From: Caldilineaceae bacterium
GTDB lineage: Bacteria; Chloroflexota; Anaerolineae; Caldilineales; Caldilineaceae
Assembly: GCA_012032975.1 (NCBI GenBank)
Contig: JAAUPU010000130.1
Coordinates: 1-7,346, forward strand
DNA: 7,346 nucleotides
Direction: 5' to 3'
Shown: positions 5,699-7,346 of the stretch, in pieces
Layout: the number at the start of each line of letters is the position of its first letter
Position numbering within the stretch: position 1 is the first letter of the stretch
The notes under the pieces: generated by a model
What the model saw: the letters and a program-made list of their open reading frames with translations, nothing else
Databases searched by the model: none
Told to the model about the DNA's origin: nothing
Translations under genes and position numbers: made by a program

Positions 5699-6578
5699 AT
5701 GAATGAAACAGACCCACCACGACAGGTCCAAGATGCCCGCCTGACCGTGGTGATGCCAACCTATAACGAAGCCGACAACCTGCCCGCCATCACTGCCGCG
5801 CTCTTCGCCCTGCCCCTGGCCGGTCTGCACCTCCTGGTCGTCGATGACAATTCGCCAGACGGCACCGGCGAACTGGCCGACGAGTTGGCTCGCGACTACA
5901 ATCACGATGCGGCCGCCCGGCCACGCATGACGGTCTTGCATCGGGCGGGCAAGGGCGGTCTGGGCAGCGGCCTGATGTGGCAGGCATGCTTCAGGCGCTG
6001 GCGGATGGCGCGCAATATGTGCTTCAGATGGATGCTGACTTTAGCCATTCGCCCCGCTATATTCCGCAGATGCTGGGCGTCATGGTTGCGACCGACGCCG
6101 ACGTGGTGATCGGCAGCCGCTATGTGCCGGGCGGCAGCCTGGATGAAGGGTGGAGTTCGTGGCGACGCTTCGTCAGTTGGTGGGCCAATCTCTACAGCCG
6201 GCTGATCCTGAACCTGCGCATCCGCGACATGACCGCCGGCTTCAAGCTTTGGAAACGGGACGCACTCGCGGCCATCGACCTGAAGCAGATTCGCAGCAAT
6301 GGCTACAGCTTCCAGGTGAGATGGCCTTTCTCTGTGAAAAGCTTGGCTATCGCATCGTCGAACTCCCCATCCACTTCGAAGACCGGCGCATCGGCCAGAG
6401 CAAGCTGGACATCCCCGTCAAGCTTGAATCGGCCTGGCGCACCTGGCAGATTCGCTGGCGATACAGACACCTGACCCGGGCAGCGTCTAGATCGGCGCCT
6501 GCGCAAACAGCGCTTTCGCAGGTCAACTCCACACAGACAGAGGGCTTCGCCCAACGTTCTGGGTCCGCCGACAGCTAA
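5699..6578 (+). CDS. Polyprenol-phosphate glycosyltransferase, GT2 family, DPM1-like (two frameshifts)
   Basis: This should transfer a sugar from a nucleotide donor to a polyprenyl phosphate at the inner face of the membrane. ATG 5699 gives [20 protein letters not shown]. Motifs in order: PTYNEADNL (20-28), [11 protein letters not shown] (47-57), GKGGLG (84-89), catalytic MDADFSHSP (~111-119), [45 protein letters not shown] and the diagnostic [11 protein letters not shown]. One G is missing near 5977 and one near 6318 (GG to G in each). Restoring them gives exactly 293 residues. No membrane helix follows the catalytic domain, so it is the short soluble DPM1 type, without a GtrA domain; the tail after RYRHL is polar and probably disordered. 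The ribosome binding site is weak. It has its own promoter and is 6 nt from the next gene, which is a likely user of its lipid-linked product. Confidence 0.87.
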
Positions 6579-6584
6579 CCCTCC

Positions 6585-7346
6585 ATGCACCGGATTCGCC
6601 GCTACCGCAGCGACCTTTTGGCACTGTTGGCGCTTTTTCTGTTGCCGCTGCTCTGGTTTCTGCCCGTTCTCTTCCCCTCACTCACCGGCCTCTCGCTGCT
6701 CCCCTTCGACAACCTCGCGCGCTTTGAACCCTGGCACAATCTGCTGCCCGGCGTCGTGCCCCACAACAACCTGCTCAGCGACCTGATCCTGGAAAATGTG
6801 GTCTGGAAGCAGCACATCCGCCAGACGCTCGCCGATGGTCAACTGCCGCTCTGGAACCCCCAGATCTTCACCGGTCTGCCCTTCCTGGCCGCGGGGCAGG
6901 CCAGCACTTTCTATCCCCTGAGCATCCTCTTCTACCTCTTTCCGCTGGAAGCGGCCTATAGTTGGTTCACCGCGCTACAGATCGGGCTGGCAGGCGCCAA
7001 CATGTATCTGCTGGGGCGGGTGCTACGGCTGCGACCGCTGGCTGCGCTCTTTGCCGGCGTCGTCTTTATGTTCAGTGGCTTCCTGATCGTCAGCGTGGTC
7101 TTCACCATGTTCATCGCCGCGGCCGCGTGGCTGCCGCTCCTGCTGGCCATCATCGAGTTTGTGGTGCAGAAACAGGAGGAGAAAGGCCCGGTCAGCTTCC
7201 GGCCCATTCCCTACGTCGTCGTCGGCGCCATCGTGATCGGCGTGATGATCCTGGCTGGCCACCCGGAGTTGATCTACTACACAGCGCTGGTCGCAACCGC
7301 GTTCAGCCTGACGCGGCTGGCCATGGCCTGGCGACGCATCCGCGCG
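6585..7346 (+). CDS. YfhO-like multi-pass membrane protein (GT-C fold), N-terminal part
   Basis: An uninterrupted frame of 254 residues runs from ATG 6585 to the right edge with no stop. The ATG is the only start after the glycosyltransferase stop at 6576-6578, 6 nt away; no good ribosome binding site is seen, so coupling is likely. Visible features are a first helix (~10-30), [10 protein letters not shown] (41-50), [20 protein letters not shown] (61-80), then [20 protein letters not shown] (81-100) and QASTFYPL (105-112), all hallmarks of the YfhO/DUF6044-like GT-C membrane proteins. Helices continue at ~126-143, ~152-170, ~175-195 and ~209-225, followed by LAGHPE at 223-228. YfhO in Gram-positive bacteria transfers sugar from undecaprenyl-phosphate carriers to cell-surface polymers, with a CsbB-type GT2 making the carrier. 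The adjacent GT2 fits that scheme by inference. It is the only complete-looking frame in the right two thirds without a frameshift. Confidence 0.82.
   Translation, partial: MHRIRRYRSDLLALLALFLLPLLWFLPVLFPSLTGLSLLPFDNLARFEPWHNLLPGVVPHNNLLSDLILENVVWKQHIRQTLADGQLPLWNPQIFTGLPFLAAGQASTFYPLSILFYLFPLEAAYSWFTALQIGLAGANMYLLGRVLRLRPLAALFAGVVFMFSGFLIVSVVFTMFIAAAAWLPLLLAIIEFVVQKQEEKGPVSFRPIPYVVVGAIVIGVMILAGHPELIYYTALVATAFSLTRLAMAWRRIRA

Overview
The window is GC-rich bacterial chromosomal DNA with every supported gene on the + strand. Its style (CUT1 sugar-transport operon, lipoprotein with a long Ala/Glu/Pro linker after the lipobox, DPM1-type glycosyltransferase beside a YfhO-like membrane protein) resembles a filamentous Chloroflexota genome of the Caldilinea/Anaerolinea kind. 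That placement is an impression from gene style, not a database result.

Layout. (1) 2-727: the end of a FabZ-like hotdog dehydratase, overlapping by 4 nt the start of a FabF-type ketoacyl synthase. After about 50 codons the FabF reading runs in frame into the last ~90 residues of a carbamate kinase (ArcC). This is a chimera of two unrelated genes, joined where the two families look alike. (2) 728-1219: a long non-coding stretch holding a strongly foldable element (854-989), a near-consensus sigma-70 promoter (1127-1155) and two short palindromes that could be operators. (3) 1220-5468: an ABC sugar importer operon with an unusually large MalF-like permease, a MalG-like permease and a lipoprotein substrate-binding protein; no ATPase gene is present. 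(4) 5469-5698: two perfect hairpins, the second a canonical intrinsic terminator, then a second near-consensus sigma-70 promoter. (5) 5699-7346: a polyprenol-phosphate glycosyltransferase (GT2, DPM1-like) and, 6 nt later, a YfhO-like multi-pass membrane protein running off the right edge. Together these probably make and use a lipid-linked sugar for cell-surface glycosylation.

Five consecutive genes each contain two single-base frameshifts (ten in all), mostly in or beside short homopolymers. Correcting them restores full-length, family-typical proteins whose lengths divide exactly by three. This points to base-calling errors or a low-coverage assembly, not to real pseudogenes, and the FabF/ArcC join may have the same origin. 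The genes are therefore described as the proteins they would encode once corrected.

I found no clear-cut new biological system. The best leads are the structured element at 854-989, the ~230-residue membrane insertion in the first permease, and the perfect-palindrome terminator, which resembles a dispersed repeat.
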